Shown in pieces: positions 35,345 to 36,972 of a stretch of 36,972 bases of DNA (the first letter of the stretch is position 1; every line of letters begins with the position of its first letter). The translations under genes were made by a program, and so were the position numbers. The notes beneath the pieces are model-generated. The model had not been told where the DNA came from. It made no database searches and worked only from the letters and a program-made list of their open reading frames with translations. The DNA is taken from contig JAIENA010000236.1 of NCBI GenBank assembly GCA_019751755.1, positions 1 to 36,972 of the forward strand. Direction: 5' to 3'. This DNA comes from Burkholderiaceae bacterium (GTDB lineage Bacteria; Pseudomonadota; Gammaproteobacteria; Burkholderiales; Burkholderiaceae_D).

Positions 35345-36955
35345 ATGCACTCTAAAATCCTCATCCTCGATTTCGGTTCCCAGGTCACCCAGCTGATCGC
35401 CCGCCGCGTGCGCGATTCCGGCGTGTTCTCCGAAGTTTATCCGTACGATATCGGCGACGACTTCGTGCGCAACTATGGCGCGTCCGGCGTGATCCTGTCC
35501 GGCAGCCATAACTCGACGCTGGAAGGCGATTCGCCGCGCGCACCGCAAGCCGTGTTCGAGCTGGGCGTGCCGGTGCTGGGCATTTGCTACGGCATGCAAA
35601 CCATGGCCGCGCAACTGGGCGGTAAAGTTGAAAACGGCCTGGTGCGCGAATTCGGCTACGCCGAAGTGCGCGCCCGCAACCACACCAAGCTGCTCGACGG
35701 CATCAACGACTTTGTCACCGACGAAGGCCACGGCATGCTGAAAGTGTGGATGAGCCACGGCGACAAAGTGCTGGAAATGCCACCAGGCTTTAAATTGATG
35801 GGCGATACCCCGAGCTGCCCGATCGCCGCCATGGCCGACGAGGAGCGCCGCTTCTACGCCGTCCAATTCCACCCCGAAGTGACGCATACCGAACAAGGTA
35901 AAGCCATCCTGGGCCGCTTCGTGCATGACATCTGCGGCATCAAGGCCGACTGGAACATGCCGGACTACATCTCCGAAGCGGTGGAGAAAATCCGCGCCCA
36001 AGTGGGTACCGATGACGTGATCCTGGGCCTGTCGGGCGGCGTCGATTCGTCCGTGGCCGCCGCGCTGATCCACCGCGCGATCGGCGACCAACTGACCTGC
36101 GTGTTTGTCGATCACGGCCTGCTGCGCCTGAACGAAGGCCAGATGGTGATGGACATGTTCGCCAAGAACCTGGGCGTCAAAGTCATCCGCATCGACGCCA
36201 CCGACCAGTTCATGGGCCACCTGGCCGGCGTCACCGACCCGGAACAGAAGCGCAAGATCATCGGCCGCGAATTCGTCGAAGTGTTCCAGGCCGAATCGGC
36301 CAAGCTGGTCAACGCAAAATGGCTGGCGCAAGGCACGATTTATCCGGACGTGATCGAGTCCGCCGGTAAGGGCAAGAAGGGGCAAACCATCAAGTCGCAC
36401 CACAACGTGGGCGGCCTGCCGGACACCATGAAGCTGCAACTGCTGGAGCCGCTGCGCGAACTGTTCAAGGATGAAGTGCGCAAGCTGGGCGTGGCGCTGG
36501 GCCTGCCGCATGACATGGTGTATCGTCATCCATTCCCGGGCCCTGGCCTGGGCGTGCGGATCCTGGGCGAAGTTAAGAAAGAATACGCCGACCTGCTGCG
36601 CCAGGCCGACGCGATCTTTATCGAAGAACTGCGCAACACGCCTTATGAGTTCGTCGCTGGCCAGGCGGTGGACCCGGACAACCTGCCGAAGAACTGGTAT
36701 GAAGCCACCTCGCAGGCGTTTGCCGTGTTCCTGCCGGTGAAATCGGTCGGCGTGATGGGCGATGGCCGCACCTATGAATATGTGGTGGCGCTGCGCGCGG
36801 TGCAGACGCAAGACTTCATGACGGCGCATTGGGCACATTTGCCGCATGCGCTGTTGGGCAAGGTGTCCAATCGCATCATTAATGAAGTACGTGGTCTCAA
36901 CCGTGTGGTGTACGATATTTCGGGGAAACCGCCTGCGACGATTGAATGGGAATGA
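35345..36955 (+). CDS. guaA: GMP synthase (glutamine-hydrolysing)
   Basis: GuaA converts XMP to GMP using ATP and ammonia from glutamine. The 536-aa product has a class I glutamine amidotransferase domain (residues about 4-195) with catalytic Cys81 ([10 protein letters not shown]), His176 and Glu178 (FHPEVTH). The ATP pyrophosphatase domain (about 200-400) has the P-loop [14 protein letters not shown], and the dimerisation domain ends [11 protein letters not shown] 35345 begins at the conserved [10 protein letters not shown]; a TTG at 35300 is in frame but unlikely. No Shine-Dalgarno sequence is visible before the ATG, unusual for a housekeeping gene. The gene is complete, ending 17 bases before the window edge. 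Confidence 0.98.
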   Translation: MHSKILILDFGSQVTQLIARRVRDSGVFSEVYPYDIGDDFVRNYGASGVILSGSHNSTLEGDSPRAPQAVFELGVPVLGICYGMQTMAAQLGGKVENGLVREFGYAEVRARNHTKLLDGINDFVTDEGHGMLKVWMSHGDKVLEMPPGFKLMGDTPSCPIAAMADEERRFYAVQFHPEVTHTEQGKAILGRFVHDICGIKADWNMPDYISEAVEKIRAQVGTDDVILGLSGGVDSSVAAALIHRAIGDQLTCVFVDHGLLRLNEGQMVMDMFAKNLGVKVIRIDATDQFMGHLAGVTDPEQKRKIIGREFVEVFQAESAKLVNAKWLAQGTIYPDVIESAGKGKKGQTIKSHHNVGGLPDTMKLQLLEPLRELFKDEVRKLGVALGLPHDMVYRHPFPGPGLGVRILGEVKKEYADLLRQADAIFIEELRNTPYEFVAGQAVDPDNLPKNWYEATSQAFAVFLPVKSVGVMGDGRTYEYVVALRAVQTQDFMTAHWAHLPHALLGKVSNRIINEVRGLNRVVYDISGKPPATIEWE

Positions 36956-36972
36956 TTTCCCGTTAGGCAGTG

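Overview
The window reads as a stretch of chromosome from a Gram-negative betaproteobacterium of the Burkholderiales, most likely Oxalobacteraceae (Massilia / Duganella / Janthinobacterium type). This rests on the high GC content, the uninterrupted order rpsB-tsf-pyrH-frr-uppS-cdsA-dxr-rseP-bamA-skp-lpxD-fabZ-lpxA-lpxB-rnhB, the ppsR/ppsA divergent pair, and the smpB/ratA-rnfH and guaB-guaA modules. The genus is an inference. No rRNA, tRNA, CRISPR array, transposase, integrase or phage gene was seen.

Region 1 (1-14418) is a co-directional core cluster. It starts with translation genes (S2, partial; EF-Ts; UMP kinase; ribosome recycling factor). It then passes to isoprenoid and phospholipid precursors (UppS, CdsA, Dxr) and to envelope biogenesis (RseP, BamA, Skp, lipid A enzymes LpxD/LpxA/LpxB, FabZ), and ends with RNase HII. 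Several joints are 1-base stop/start overlaps. Clear intrinsic terminators follow rpsB and tsf. A twin-hairpin repeat element separates frr from uppS.

Region 2 (14491-20311) holds a SpoU-type RNA methyltransferase, a receiver-EAL protein probably acting on cyclic di-GMP, and the divergent pair ppsR (PEP synthetase regulatory kinase/phosphorylase) and ppsA (PEP synthase). The EAL gene and ppsR converge and each has its own terminator.

Region 3 (20329-27431) is accessory: a two-domain FabG-like SDR, an NfeD/SPFH membrane pair behind an attenuator-like leader, small DUF proteins (DUF4259, an 83-aa membrane protein, DUF1993, the Cys-rich DUF1272), a YbaK-type deacylase, a SIRT4-like sirtuin, and on the other strand two lipoproteins, one FlgO-like.

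Region 4 (27512-36972) contains smpB divergent from ratA-rnfH, then a four-gene gluconate locus on the minus strand (gntR, gntK, MFS permease, porin), then a DUF4124 protein divergent from guaB-guaA. The gluconate locus appears to sit between two parts of an otherwise conserved housekeeping block. A perfect 14-bp palindrome lies in front of gntK and is a strong candidate GntR operator.

No stretch longer than 300 bases lacks a gene. The longest gap (16555-16800) holds two terminators around AT-rich sequence in which nothing else was recognised. I see no clearly new multi-gene system; the best leads are regulatory RNA/DNA structures and the gluconate locus.
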